This document shows positions 35,735 to 44,776 of a stretch of DNA of 64,000 nt, one piece after another. The stretch covers positions 96,753 through 160,752 of the forward strand of contig NEWR02000007.1 in assembly GCA_002869885.2 (NCBI GenBank). The letters are read 5' to 3'. Numbering within the stretch: the first letter of the stretch is position 1; each line of letters begins with the position of its first letter. Position numbers and translations under genes: made by a program. The notes beneath the pieces were generated by a model. It was not told the origin of the DNA and did not search any database. It worked only from the letters and a program-made list of their open reading frames with translations. This DNA is from Nitrospira sp. CG24C (lineage in GTDB: Bacteria > Nitrospirota > Nitrospiria > Nitrospirales > Nitrospiraceae).

Positions 35735-36664
35735 ATGCCGCTGAAGAAGCCAGGATATCGAAGGGCCTTCATGTTGGGAACAGTTCTACTACTTGCCGGC
35801 GCCGCCTGGTCCACGTCGTTTGCAGCGGAAGAGGCTGGTATCATTGCCCAGTCCGCCGACTACTTCCCCGATCAGACTGGAAACGAATGGCACTATCGAG
35901 GGCAAATTACCGAAGGGCCGCTGCAAACGGTTGAGCATAAATTCTTCTCTAACGTATCATCGGTCACCGGCACAAAAACCATCAAGGGCATGACGGTCAC
36001 CGTGTTCCACGATACCAATCCAGGCAACCATGGCACAATGGACAGTTTCTACCGGCGCGATAGCGTCGGCATTGTCTATTACGGCTCAGAGCCGGGCACG
36101 CCCTTTGAGAAACAGCTCGTACCCTATCAGATCGTACGCTTTCCGATGAAAGTCGCGTCGTCCTTCCCGCAATTCAACCGTAAGGATCTGGACTTTGGGA
36201 ACGATCTGAATCGGGACGGCATCAATGAAAAGGCCGATGCGCAGGGTGATGCATCAGTGTTGGGACAGGAATCAGTGACCGTGCCGGCTGGTACGTTCAA
36301 GGATGCCGTGAAAGTAGAAGCGCGCATGCGCATGCACATTTATCTCTCCGGCACGAAGAAGACGGTCCAGGGGACCGATGTGATGACCGCGTGGTTTGTG
36401 AAGGGCGTCGGCTTGGTGAAATATGTCGAACGGCAGGAACTGTCTCCGCTGGAAGACCGGGGCGTGGTGACGGATATTATGGAAGAGCTGGAGTCGTACG
36501 AGATCAAGCCGTCAAAGGCCTCACTCGGGCGGAGCGAAACCCCGCCGGAGGGTCTGTTCGCTGATGACGCGGGTGACGACAAATTGCATCAGGTACTCTT
36601 CCCCTCCGGCTTTCGCCCCGACACCGGACAGTCGATGGCCCCCAAACGGCTGACGCCCCACTAA
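35735..36664 (+). CDS. Secreted hypothetical protein overlapping the putA 3' end
   Basis: 309 residues. The signal peptide MPLKKPGYRRAFMLGTVLLL, with cleavage near SFAAEE, is preceded by a good GGAGG site. The mature protein looks beta-rich (GNEWHYRGQITEGPLQTVEH, VPAGTFKDAVKVEARMRMH, TAWFVKGVGLVKYVERQELS) and ends in a low-complexity region. The pattern of a tail-anchored VPAGTF ... WFVKGVGLVK is frequent in uncharacterised periplasmic proteins; no function is assigned. The last 47 codons (36521-36664) run antisense through the end of putA, an unusually long convergent overlap. Confidence 0.75.
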   Translation: MPLKKPGYRRAFMLGTVLLLAGAAWSTSFAAEEAGIIAQSADYFPDQTGNEWHYRGQITEGPLQTVEHKFFSNVSSVTGTKTIKGMTVTVFHDTNPGNHGTMDSFYRRDSVGIVYYGSEPGTPFEKQLVPYQIVRFPMKVASSFPQFNRKDLDFGNDLNRDGINEKADAQGDASVLGQESVTVPAGTFKDAVKVEARMRMHIYLSGTKKTVQGTDVMTAWFVKGVGLVKYVERQELSPLEDRGVVTDIMEELESYEIKPSKASLGRSETPPEGLFADDAGDDKLHQVLFPSGFRPDTGQSMAPKRLTPH

Positions 36665-39484
36665 CGCGCCGGTGATCGGACGATTCAGATAGAGATTTCC
36701 GATGTCGAATCCTTGCCGTGCTAACTCCAGATTCGATGGGCTTCGTGAATAGACTCCGCCGGTGAGGGCATAGGCTGTCGAATTAGCCATCGTCAGCGCT
36801 TCTTGGAAGGACTCAGCCCTCATCACTGACAAAACCGGCCCGAAGATTTCCTCCTGGGCTATTCGATGCGCTGGCGCCACATCCGCAAAGGCAGTCGGCC
36901 CGATATACCAGCCTGCTCCTGTTACAGTCCCTTCGACCAGCAGGCGGGCTTCCTTCTTCCCAATCTCGATATACTCCTGAATTTTCGATTGCGCGCGACG
37001 ATCGATCACCGGCCCAATTTGTGTACCAGGCTGTTCAGGATTCCCGACTTTTAGACTCAGCACTGCTTCCTTCAGGCGCTCCAGAAAGTTGTCGTAGATC
37101 GCCGCATGCACGATCGCCCGCGAGCAGGCGGAACATTTCTGCCCCGAATAGCCGGTGAAGGATGAGACCACGCCGGTGATCGCATCATCGAGATCCGCCG
37201 TTTCATCCACGATGATCGCGTTTTTCCCTCCCATCTCAGCCAGCACCCGCTTTACCATCTGTTGCCCCGGCCTCAGAGTACCGGCATCTTTCATAATGCT
37301 CAGCCCCACGTCCTTCGAACCGGTAAAGGCAATCGTGGCAATGTCCAGATGCTGTGCCAGTGCCTGTCCAATGTCAGCTCCTCCCGGCAGGCAACAGAGA
37401 ACCTCTCCCGGCACACCAGCCTCATGCAAGATCTCCGTGAGCCAGTGCCCCATCATTGGCGAGCGCTCGGAGGGTTTGAAGATCACGGGATTTCCGGTGA
37501 CCAGCGCCGCTGACACCATGCCGGTGGGAATCGCCAGGGGGAAATTCCATGGGGCAATGACGGCCGTCACCCCACGAGGGCTATAGAGACGCTGGTTCAG
37601 TTCTCCGGGCTCCTGTCCTAACCGTTTTGGGGGAGCAAGCCTGCGCCAGTCTGCTGCATAAAATTCCAGAAAATCGATTGCCTCTGCAATGTCCGCATCC
37701 GCTTCCCGCCAAGGCTTTCCACATTCGTATATCTCCCATGCCGCCAACTCATTGCGTCTGGCTCGCATGATTGAAGCAGCGGCACGCATGATGTCCACTC
37801 GTCGTTCCATGGTCGTGTCGCGCCAGGATTCCCATGCCTGAACCGCCAAGCGCACTGACTGTGCAACATCCTCTGAACTCGCACTTAACAACCGGCCTAC
37901 GACTTCACCCGGACGTCCAGGATTACGGGACTCAATGAGCGGCCCTGTCAGGCGCTGCTCCCCAGACAACGAATTCCACTCTCGGCCCAGCTGCGACCGC
38001 ACAGCTTCCAGAGCCTGCTGCATCGCCACGCGATTGTCGGCCAGAGAAAAATCCTGCTGCGGTTCATTTCGAAAATTCTGCGTACTGGTCGGTTGAGGGA
38101 GGGGGGGCTGCTTTTGGGTCAGTCCTTCTAAAACCGGCGGAGCCAACAACGTGCTCAACGATTGAGATTCTACGTACTCCTTGCGCAGAAACGATTCATT
38201 CGACGTATTTTCCAGCAATCGCCGTACGAGATAGGCCATACCTGGGAGCAAATCGCCCACCGGAGTATAGAGCCGTAGTCGTCGGCCGTACTGCATAACC
38301 GCATGCTGAAAAGGCTCGGCCATGCCGAAGATCATCTGATATTCCCAGGTCTCTGGAGGGAGCCTGAGTGATTCCGCGACTGCTTCGATGTAAGCCAGCG
38401 TACGGAGATTGTGCGTGCCGAAGGTCGGTCGAATGAGAGATGACTGGGACAACATGAGATGCGTGAGCGATTCATAGCTGGCATCCGTCTCCGCTTTATG
38501 TTCAAAAAGAGGAATTGGCCAGCCTCGTTGCCGGTAGCGGATCGTGTCTGAATCCCAGTAGGCCCCTTTCACCAATCTGATTGAGATGGGCGCCCCACGC
38601 CGGCGTACCCAGGCCAGGAGCCCTTCGATATCTTGTGCGGTCTCCCGATGGTAGGCCTGCAATGCGAGCCCTGCATAGGGATAGTCCTTGTAAGAAGGTT
38701 CTGCGAAGAGCCTGGTGAAGATCTTCACCAGCAAGGATTTTGTCTCGGCTTGTTCCATGTCAAAGATCAACGACGCCGGGAGGCGCATCGCCAGATCGAG
38801 GATAGGTCGGAGCCTCGCCGCCACCGAATGGTAGCTTCCTTCCGGATCGATCGGGTCGAGATGAGGAGAGAGGGCGGAAATCTTAATGGAGAGCTGGACA
38901 CTCGGTATCGGTCCGAGATGGTCCCGTTCTAGGAGCGATTGGGATGGCCAAGATACCGCCTCTCGCGCGAGCAGCGTGAGAGCTTCCACACAGCGGTCAC
39001 GGTACCGATCAGCCTCATGATCGCTGATGGTCGCTTCGCCCAACAAGTCAACCGAGAAGGCCCGTCCCTGTGTCCACAGATCGGTCAACCGTGGAGCTGC
39101 CTCGGCAACCGTCGCTCCAGCGATAAAGGTACGTGCCATATGTTCGACCTGGCTTCTGATCGCCTTGCCGCTGAGCCGAGCTCCCAAGCTGGTAGCGGAA
39201 AGGGCCTTGAGTCCCCAATGCGTGCCGAAGAGCGCGGTCTCTCCGTCTCCCAAGTACTCGCGAGCCAGGGCGACCACCTGCTCATCGTCTGTGATCGAGG
39301 GCAGTACATCGATAAATCGAAACAATTGCGCCTTGAAAAGATTGTCATGCATGGCCAGATTGAGCGCCTGGTGCGACCACCAGCCGCCCTCAAAGAGAGT
39401 CGGAGTTCGACCGGCAGAGAGACGGGCGAGCTGTTCGCCGATACGGGATACCATAGGTTCGAGGGAGGAAGTAGCGTCCGGCAT
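36521..39484 (-). CDS. putA: Bifunctional proline dehydrogenase / delta-1-pyrroline-5-carboxylate dehydrogenase
   Basis: 987 residues. Oxidises proline to glutamate. The N-terminal half is an FAD proline dehydrogenase barrel (QLSIKISALSPHLDP, IRLVKGAYWD, RLRLYTPVGDLLPGMAYLVRRLLENTSNESFLR). The C-terminal half is an aldehyde dehydrogenase with PWNFPLAIPTGMVSAAL, FTGSKDVGL, AEMGGKNAIIVD (Glu), GYSGQKCSACSRAI (nucleophile Cys) and a GALVGRQPFGG end. No N-terminal ribbon-helix-helix DNA-binding domain is present, so it is the non-regulatory type. The C-terminus TLRRGFAPPE is normal. It is divergent from the desaturase gene. Confidence 0.94.
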   Translation of the reverse strand: MPDATSSLEPMVSRIGEQLARLSAGRTPTLFEGGWWSHQALNLAMHDNLFKAQLFRFIDVLPSITDDEQVVALAREYLGDGETALFGTHWGLKALSATSLGARLSGKAIRSQVEHMARTFIAGATVAEAAPRLTDLWTQGRAFSVDLLGEATISDHEADRYRDRCVEALTLLAREAVSWPSQSLLERDHLGPIPSVQLSIKISALSPHLDPIDPEGSYHSVAARLRPILDLAMRLPASLIFDMEQAETKSLLVKIFTRLFAEPSYKDYPYAGLALQAYHRETAQDIEGLLAWVRRRGAPISIRLVKGAYWDSDTIRYRQRGWPIPLFEHKAETDASYESLTHLMLSQSSLIRPTFGTHNLRTLAYIEAVAESLRLPPETWEYQMIFGMAEPFQHAVMQYGRRLRLYTPVGDLLPGMAYLVRRLLENTSNESFLRKEYVESQSLSTLLAPPVLEGLTQKQPPLPQPTSTQNFRNEPQQDFSLADNRVAMQQALEAVRSQLGREWNSLSGEQRLTGPLIESRNPGRPGEVVGRLLSASSEDVAQSVRLAVQAWESWRDTTMERRVDIMRAAASIMRARRNELAAWEIYECGKPWREADADIAEAIDFLEFYAADWRRLAPPKRLGQEPGELNQRLYSPRGVTAVIAPWNFPLAIPTGMVSAALVTGNPVIFKPSERSPMMGHWLTEILHEAGVPGEVLCCLPGGADIGQALAQHLDIATIAFTGSKDVGLSIMKDAGTLRPGQQMVKRVLAEMGGKNAIIVDETADLDDAITGVVSSFTGYSGQKCSACSRAIVHAAIYDNFLERLKEAVLSLKVGNPEQPGTQIGPVIDRRAQSKIQEYIEIGKKEARLLVEGTVTGAGWYIGPTAFADVAPAHRIAQEEIFGPVLSVMRAESFQEALTMANSTAYALTGGVYSRSPSNLELARQGFDIGNLYLNRPITGALVGRQPFGGHRLSGVGAKAGGEEYLMQFVVTRVISEQTLRRGFAPPE

Positions 39485-39647
39485 CTATACCTCACTGTTT
39501 AGGGAGAGGCGGAAGCACCGTCAGTATACACTGCGAGCATTCGCTTGAAACATTAGCGAGATTTCGGTATGCTGTTGTACTACTAGTGTACCCTTCCCAG
39601 AGCTCGGCTTCATGACGTAAAAAATCTGTGTGCGCTAAGGAGAGGTA

Positions 39648-40508
39648 ATGCTCGCGACAACAACTGACGCCACACCTGCTACATCCCCGTTTTCTGCGTT
39701 TAACTTTGCGCTGTTCTGCGCCATCGTCGCTGCCAACACGATCGGTCTCCCACTCTACGGCTACTACTACGGATTCAGCCTCTTCGATTGGGGACTGTTC
39801 TTTGCCATGTACATCGTCACAGGCATGGGTATCACCGTCGGCTATCACCGGCTGATTTCGCACCAGAGTTTCGAGTGCCCGAACTGGGTCAAGGCCTGTA
39901 TCCTCGTCGCCGGCGGATGGGCACTGCAGAACTCTGCCCTCAAGTGGGGCAGCGACCATATCCGCCATCATGCCAAGACTGATGAAGAAGAAGATCCCTA
40001 CAACGCGAGCAAGGGATTCTGGCACAGCCACTGTGGCTGGCTCTTTTACAATAGTATCTATCGTAAGGAAAAATATGAGGTCCGTCTGCGCCGCGACCCT
40101 ATTGTGATGTGGCAACATCGCTACTATTGGCCGATCGTCGTCACGGGGCTGCTGCTTCCATTCGTCCTAGGTCTATGGCACGGCGGCTGGCAGGGAGGTA
40201 TCAGCGGGCTTCTCTTGGGTGGTCTCTTTCGGTTGTTCATGGTGCTGAACTCTACCTTCACGATCAATTCACTCTGTCACATGGTCGGGGCACAGCCCTA
40301 CAGCAAAAAAGACAGCAGCCGCGATAGTTGGCTGGTCTCCTTCGTGAGTTTTGGCGAAGGGTATCACAATTTTCATCACGCCTATGCGCGCGATTACCGC
40401 AACGGACCGCAGTGGTACAATTTCGATCCCTCGAAGTGGATCATTTACACGCTTTCGCTGATCGGCCTTACAAGCAACCTTCGCCGCAACGACCCCACCG
40501 TTGGATAG
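39648..40508 (+). CDS. Acyl-CoA/fatty-acid desaturase (membrane di-iron)
   Basis: 286 residues. Introduces a double bond into acyl chains. Three histidine boxes: HRLISH, HIRHHAKTDEEEDP and a final YHNFHHAYARDY. About four hydrophobic segments place it in the inner membrane. The family includes stearoyl-CoA delta-9 desaturases. An AAGGAGAGG site precedes the ATG. Electron donor unknown; no ferredoxin or reductase gene is adjacent. Confidence 0.9.
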   Translation: MLATTTDATPATSPFSAFNFALFCAIVAANTIGLPLYGYYYGFSLFDWGLFFAMYIVTGMGITVGYHRLISHQSFECPNWVKACILVAGGWALQNSALKWGSDHIRHHAKTDEEEDPYNASKGFWHSHCGWLFYNSIYRKEKYEVRLRRDPIVMWQHRYYWPIVVTGLLLPFVLGLWHGGWQGGISGLLLGGLFRLFMVLNSTFTINSLCHMVGAQPYSKKDSSRDSWLVSFVSFGEGYHNFHHAYARDYRNGPQWYNFDPSKWIIYTLSLIGLTSNLRRNDPTVG

Positions 40509-40516
40509 GCGCCTCG

Positions 40517-40655
40517 CATTGAAGAGATACAGGGGTAGAGGGGTACCGGGGTAGAGGGATAAGAGGCTACCCCGACTATCCCTGTATCCCGCTACCCCTG
40601 TATTCGTGCTTTGCACAATCATAAATCGCCTTCAGCCCATCTACCTGAACCCCTT
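40517..40655. repeat. Octamer palindrome with terminal motif, copy C (inverted)
   Basis: Left arm of 8-nt units GGGTAGAG, GGGTACCG and GGGTAGAG; right arm GACTATCC, CTGTATCC, CGCTACCC. Ends with the inverse terminal motif CGCCTTCAGCCCATCTACCT. It is the same element as at 5130 and 10359 in the opposite orientation. Confidence 0.8.
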
Positions 40656-40762
40656 CCTCTTGCGCATTAGACCCATTTTCTTTCACCCAGTCCTTCGCTT
40701 ATGATGGAGTTGCTGGCCTGTGAGCCAGTCCAATTTGTTCTGCACGTAGAGAGGAGCGCTTC

Positions 40763-41638
40763 ATGGCTGATCAACATCCCGCCGGACCCCAGACCGGTCA
40801 CGGGAAAGACAATCTCATTCCCGGTGTTAAATATGTCATCGCCGTCAGCAGCGGAAAAGGCGGAGTCGGCAAGTCCACGGTTGCCGTCAATCTTGCCGTG
40901 GCCCTTGGCTTAACTGGCGCCAAGGTCGGCCTGCTCGATGCGGATATCTATGGCCCGAACATTCCCATGATGATGGGTGTGTCCAAGCCTCCGGAACAGA
41001 TGGATGGCAAGATCGTTCCAGCCGAAAGTCACGGCGTCAAGCTGATCTCTATGGGCTTCTTTGTACCGGAAGACACAGCCGTGGTCTGGCGAGGCCCAAT
41101 GGTCCATACGGCCATTCAACAGCTCTTCCGCGATGTTCTGTGGGGCGAACTGGATTACTTGCTCATCGATCTGCCGCCCGGTACGGGAGATGCGCAGCTC
41201 ACCTTGACTCAGTTGGTACCACTGACCGGCGCTGTGACTGTAACGACACCGCAAGAAGTCGCCCTGCACGATGTCCGCAAAGGCATGATGATGTTCCAAA
41301 AGGTGAATGTGCCGCTCCTGGGCATTGTGGAGAACATGAGTTACTTTCTCTGTGGCCATTGCGGCGAGCGAACAGAAATATTTTCACACGGGGGAGGGGA
41401 GCGGGCTGCCGCAAAGCTCGGAATTCCCTTCCTTGGCCGGGTACCGATCGATCCGGCCATTCGCGACGGCGGGGACTCGGGCAACCCAATCGTCATGGCC
41501 GATCCAGCGTCTCCACAATCGGCGGCATTTCGAGAGATCGCGCAGAAAATTATTGCGGGAGTCACCGGCGCCGCAAAAGGAGTCCCACCGATCGAAAGCC
41601 TGTTGAGTAAAATTAAGAACCCGTTTGCAAAAACATAA
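40763..41638 (+). CDS. Mrp/NBP35-family Fe-S cluster carrier ATPase
   Basis: 291 residues. P-loop ATPase proposed to carry and insert Fe-S clusters. [19 protein letters not shown] is the deviant Walker A, followed by [32 protein letters not shown], and a CGHC pair near the C-terminus that binds a bridging cluster. It lacks the N-terminal DUF59 domain of longer Mrp proteins. GAGAGGAG precedes the ATG. Confidence 0.92.
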   Translation: MADQHPAGPQTGHGKDNLIPGVKYVIAVSSGKGGVGKSTVAVNLAVALGLTGAKVGLLDADIYGPNIPMMMGVSKPPEQMDGKIVPAESHGVKLISMGFFVPEDTAVVWRGPMVHTAIQQLFRDVLWGELDYLLIDLPPGTGDAQLTLTQLVPLTGAVTVTTPQEVALHDVRKGMMMFQKVNVPLLGIVENMSYFLCGHCGERTEIFSHGGGERAAAKLGIPFLGRVPIDPAIRDGGDSGNPIVMADPASPQSAAFREIAQKIIAGVTGAAKGVPPIESLLSKIKNPFAKT

Positions 41639-41642
41639 TCGG

Positions 41643-41735
41643 CAGGCGAGATGGTTTCTCTTGTTTATTTGGTCTATTTTGTTTGTTTGGTTGAATTAGA
41701 CTAACCAGATGAACTCGTCCCGCCGTCTCGCGAAG
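41643..41735. repeat. Nonamer palindrome, locus 7 (both unit types)
   Basis: An inner GGTTTCTCT/GGTCTATTT type arm is followed by a short right arm (ACTAACCAGATGAAC), all enclosed by GGCGAGATGG on the left and CCGCCGTCTCGCG on the right. Located between the Mrp gene and pdhA. Confidence 0.65.
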
Positions 41736-41749
41736 CGAGGCCACTGATC

Positions 41750-42730
41750 ATGATCATGCCAAGTATGGACCGGAGCGACGTCTTATTCCTCTATCGTCAA
41801 ATGCTGCTGATTCGCCGGTTCGAAGAAAAATCGGCGGAGATGTACGCCCTCGCAAAAATTGCCGGTTTCCTGCATCTCTATATCGGCGAAGAAGCCATTG
41901 CAGTTGGGGCAATGGCCGCCCTTCGACCGGATGACTACGCGATCAGCGCCTACCGTGACCACGGACATTGTCTTGCCCGAGGCTCTAATCCAGACCAGGT
42001 GATGGCTGAGCTGTTCGGCAAAGCGACGGGCCTGTGCCACGGCAAAGGAGGCTCCATGCACCTGGTGGATGCTCCACGCCGGTTCATGGGCGGCTACGCC
42101 ATTGTCGGTGGCCACATTCCCCTTGCCACAGGACTCGCGTTCGCGACCAAATATCAAAAACTCGACCTCGTGACGGTCTGCTTCTTCGGTGAAGGGGCGA
42201 TCCCCAGCGGCCAGGCCCACGAAGCGCTGAATTTGGCGGCCTTATGGAAACTCCCTGTGATCTTCGTCTGCGAGAATAACCGCTACGGTATGGGAACGCC
42301 GGCTGAACGGGCCATCGCACTCTATGCGGATGTGGCAGGGACGGCCAGGTCCTATGGCATCATGGCAGAGCGCGTGGACGGCATGGATGTATTGGCCGTT
42401 CGCGACGTGATGCGCAGGGTCGTCGAGCAGGCGCGCGCGGGGCAGGGCCCATTTTTCATCGAGGCAATGACCTACCGCTTCATGGGCCACTCAATGTCCG
42501 ACCCGGCGCATGGACATTACCGAACCAAAGAAGAAGTGGAGGAGCACCGCAACCGCGACCCGCTCCTATTGCTGAAGCAGACGATTCTGAGTAACAATCT
42601 GGGTACCGATGCCGATCTCCTACAGCTTGAACGCGAAGTCGGGGAGGTCGTGACGGCCGCCGTCAAATTCGCGGATGAAAGTCCATTCCCCATCCCATCG
42701 GAGCTTTATCATGACGTTCTGGCTGACTAA
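41750..42730 (+). CDS. pdhA: Pyruvate dehydrogenase E1 component, alpha subunit
   Basis: 326 residues. Thiamine-diphosphate enzyme that decarboxylates pyruvate and acylates the E2 lipoyl group. Seen: RRFEEKSAEMYALAKIAGFL, AISAYRDHGHCLARG, GKGGSMHL, the TPP loop from FGEGAIPSGQ to VCENN and TYRFMGHSMSDP. ATG at 41750, with alternatives at 41756 and 41765. It is followed at 30 bases by pdhB. A 2-oxoisovalerate E1 is similar, but LipA and E2 context favour PDH. Confidence 0.92.
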   Translation: MIMPSMDRSDVLFLYRQMLLIRRFEEKSAEMYALAKIAGFLHLYIGEEAIAVGAMAALRPDDYAISAYRDHGHCLARGSNPDQVMAELFGKATGLCHGKGGSMHLVDAPRRFMGGYAIVGGHIPLATGLAFATKYQKLDLVTVCFFGEGAIPSGQAHEALNLAALWKLPVIFVCENNRYGMGTPAERAIALYADVAGTARSYGIMAERVDGMDVLAVRDVMRRVVEQARAGQGPFFIEAMTYRFMGHSMSDPAHGHYRTKEEVEEHRNRDPLLLLKQTILSNNLGTDADLLQLEREVGEVVTAAVKFADESPFPIPSELYHDVLAD

Positions 42731-42761
42731 CCGACTGCTGAAACAGCCGCCAGGTTGACAC

Positions 42762-43739
42762 ATGTTGATGTCCTATCGGGAAGCGCTCAATCAGGCCATG
42801 CGGGAAGAGATGCGTCGAGACTCGCGCATTTTCCTGATCGGTGAGGAAGTGGGTTACTACCAGGGCGCCTTCAAGGTCAGCAAGGGTTTCGTGGAAGAAT
42901 TCGGTCCACAACGGGTGGTGGATACGCCTATCACGGAGGCAGGCTTCACGGGGCTGGCAGTAGGAGCCGCCATGGCGGGGTTGCATCCCATCGTCGAGCT
43001 CATGACCATGAATTTTGCCATTGTAGCCTTGGATCAGATCGTCAACAATGCCGCTAAAATTCGATACATGTCGGGGGGGCAGCTGTCGGTGCCGATGGTG
43101 ATTCGGGGGCCTGGCAGCGCCGCGCACCAGCTTGGGGCGCAGCATTCACAAAGTCTGGAAGCTTGGTTTTGTCACGTGCCGGGATTGAAAGTGATCGCGC
43201 CGGCTACGCCGCACGATGCGAAGGGCCTGCTGAAGAGCGCGATCCGGGACAAGAATCCTGTCATCTTCATCGAAGCGCAATTGCTCTACGGAACGAAGGG
43301 CGATGTTGAAGACGGTGAATACACAATCCCCATCGGTGTGGCCGAGGTGAAGCGTGCCGGGCGCGATGTGACGATCGTGGCCTATTCGAAGATGCTGTTG
43401 CTGGCCCTGGAGGCAGCCGATCAATTGAGTCGAGAGGGCATCGAGGTCGAGGTCATCGATCCTCGCACCCTCAAACCCTTGGATCTTCCAACGATCGTGG
43501 CCTCGGTCAAAAAGACAGGACGTCTCGTGATTGTCGAAGAGGGCTGGCGGTTTTGCGGTCTGGGCGCGCAAATTGCCGAGAGCGTGTACACGGCGGCCTT
43601 CGACTATCTGGACGCTCCCATCCAACGCGTGACCGGCGAAGAGGTGCCGATGCCCTATAGCCGCCCGTTGGAAGACGCCGCCATTCCGAACAAGGCGCGG
43701 GTCATCGAAGCTGTCAAAGCACTGTGCAGCGCACAGTAA
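42762..43739 (+). CDS. pdhB: Pyruvate dehydrogenase E1 component, beta subunit
   Basis: 325 residues. Pairs with PdhA. Seen: SYREALNQAMREEMRRDSRI, IGEEVGYYQGAFKVS, RVVDTPITEAGFTGLAVGAAM, EAWFCHVPGLKVIAPATP and the C-terminal transketolase block VEVIDPRTLKPLDLPTI. Full length. ATG at 42762 (or 42768). Confidence 0.93.
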   Translation: MLMSYREALNQAMREEMRRDSRIFLIGEEVGYYQGAFKVSKGFVEEFGPQRVVDTPITEAGFTGLAVGAAMAGLHPIVELMTMNFAIVALDQIVNNAAKIRYMSGGQLSVPMVIRGPGSAAHQLGAQHSQSLEAWFCHVPGLKVIAPATPHDAKGLLKSAIRDKNPVIFIEAQLLYGTKGDVEDGEYTIPIGVAEVKRAGRDVTIVAYSKMLLLALEAADQLSREGIEVEVIDPRTLKPLDLPTIVASVKKTGRLVIVEEGWRFCGLGAQIAESVYTAAFDYLDAPIQRVTGEEVPMPYSRPLEDAAIPNKARVIEAVKALCSAQ

Positions 43740-43763
43740 ACGAACGAAGGAGGCACGTATACC

Positions 43764-44132
43764 ATGTCGTCACAAGCCCAGGCCCCCGGTCATATCGAAA
43801 TCACGGAGACGCTCGTTCGGCTCTATGTGTTTCTCACGCAGTATCTCGATCGCTGCCTCGATGAGGCAGCCAGGAAGTCATACCCGGACGAGGAGCTGCA
43901 CGCGCATCTCTCCAAGACACGCGCAACGATGGCGGACATTCTGGCGGTGAATCCCGTGGTCAAGAGCAAAGTCGAGAAGGAATGCCAGGATGTACTTGCC
44001 CTTGGAGCCGCGATTTTGAAAGGCGGTCATGAGCGAGCCTCGGCGTTGGAGCCGATGCAGGCGCAGCGCGCCATCCTGCGAAGCAAAACCATTGCCTTGA
44101 GCGATCTTCTGGCGGTGTTCCGAGCACTCTGA
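43764..44132 (+). CDS. Hypothetical helical protein in the pdh cluster
   Basis: 122 residues, mainly alpha-helical and charged (EITETLVRLYVFLTQYLDRC, KSKVEKECQDVLALGAAIL), with no signal peptide, membrane segment or recognised domain. It starts 24 bases after pdhB, with a GAAGGAGG site, so it is co-transcribed and probably cytoplasmic. Its role is unknown; a structural part of the PDH complex is conceivable but unsupported. Confidence 0.65.
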   Translation: MSSQAQAPGHIEITETLVRLYVFLTQYLDRCLDEAARKSYPDEELHAHLSKTRATMADILAVNPVVKSKVEKECQDVLALGAAILKGGHERASALEPMQAQRAILRSKTIALSDLLAVFRAL

Positions 44133-44149
44133 CAGAGGGGTCAAAACCC

Positions 44150-44263
44150 GTTCTTTGGTTTGTCTCGTTTGTTTGGTTGAACAACACCAACTAAATCAAC
44201 CAGATGATCCAAATAAACAAAATAAACCAAACAAACCAGATAGACCAGATGAACCAGACAGAG
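44150..44263. repeat. Nonamer palindrome (ACCAGACAG type), locus 8
   Basis: A short left arm (TTTGGTTTGTCTCGTTTGTT) is followed by a long right arm with at least eight units (AAACAAAAT, AAACCAAAC, AGACCAGAT). It overlaps the start region of the next small gene. Confidence 0.78.
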
Positions 44264-44605
44264 AAACATCAATTAGCCGGCGTCGATGGACGCGAACGCG
44301 GCTTCAGCAGGCCAGTCGTGTTTGAGCAAACCGACGGAGGATATCAAGCCATTCTGCGATATGAAACGACGCGTGTGGCGACTACTCCGCACGACACACT
44401 GGGGGCGGCGTTGGAGGAGTTGATTCGCATGCTCCAAGGCCAAGGCTATTCGCAACTCCGTAGCCAACTCAGCGTTCGGGAGGGCACCTACTTGGGTTCT
44501 CGGGAGCCTTGGATCGAGTATCCGGACCCAGCGAGGCAACCTGAAACATCTGATGGATTGATCAGCAAGTTCTTTACATGGTTTCGTCGCCCTACTATTA
44601 GCTAA
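44249..44605 (+). CDS. Hypothetical protein with repeat-derived N-terminus
   Basis: 118 residues, unrecognised. The core, RGFSRPVVFEQTDGGYQAILRYETTRVATT, is followed by a helix (ALEELIRMLQGQGYSQLRSQ) and a Trp/Pro-containing tail. The ATG at 44249 and the first codons (NQTEK) come from the nonamer array; the frame is open further back to 44204 with a tripeptide-periodic NKINQTNQIDQ stretch that is surely repeat. No clear ribosome-binding site. It sits between pdhB and pdhC and may be transcribed with them. Confidence 0.55.
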   Translation: MNQTEKHQLAGVDGRERGFSRPVVFEQTDGGYQAILRYETTRVATTPHDTLGAALEELIRMLQGQGYSQLRSQLSVREGTYLGSREPWIEYPDPARQPETSDGLISKFFTWFRRPTIS

Positions 44606-44638
44606 ATGGTAATGATGATTGAAAGACAACTCCAAATC

Positions 44639-44763
44639 TTAAGGATGCTCAAAAAGGTCATCCAACAAGGCCGCAGGGATGACACAACCGGAGGCGTAGC
44701 CTCATGGCTACGTTGAGGATTGTGTCGAACCGAGAACGAAGTTGGGGGACTTTTTCAGCATCC
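44639..44763. repeat. 125-nt covarying palindrome, copy 3
   Basis: Same conserved blocks as the other copies (CAAGGCCGCAG, ACCGGAGGCGTA, ACGTTGAGGAT). The inner stem is GACACAA with TTGTGTC, the apical stem GTAGCC with GGCTAC. It ends 13 bases before the pdhC start codon, so it would form part of the pdhC leader. Confidence 0.87.
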
Positions 44764-44776
44764 GTGAGGGATTATT

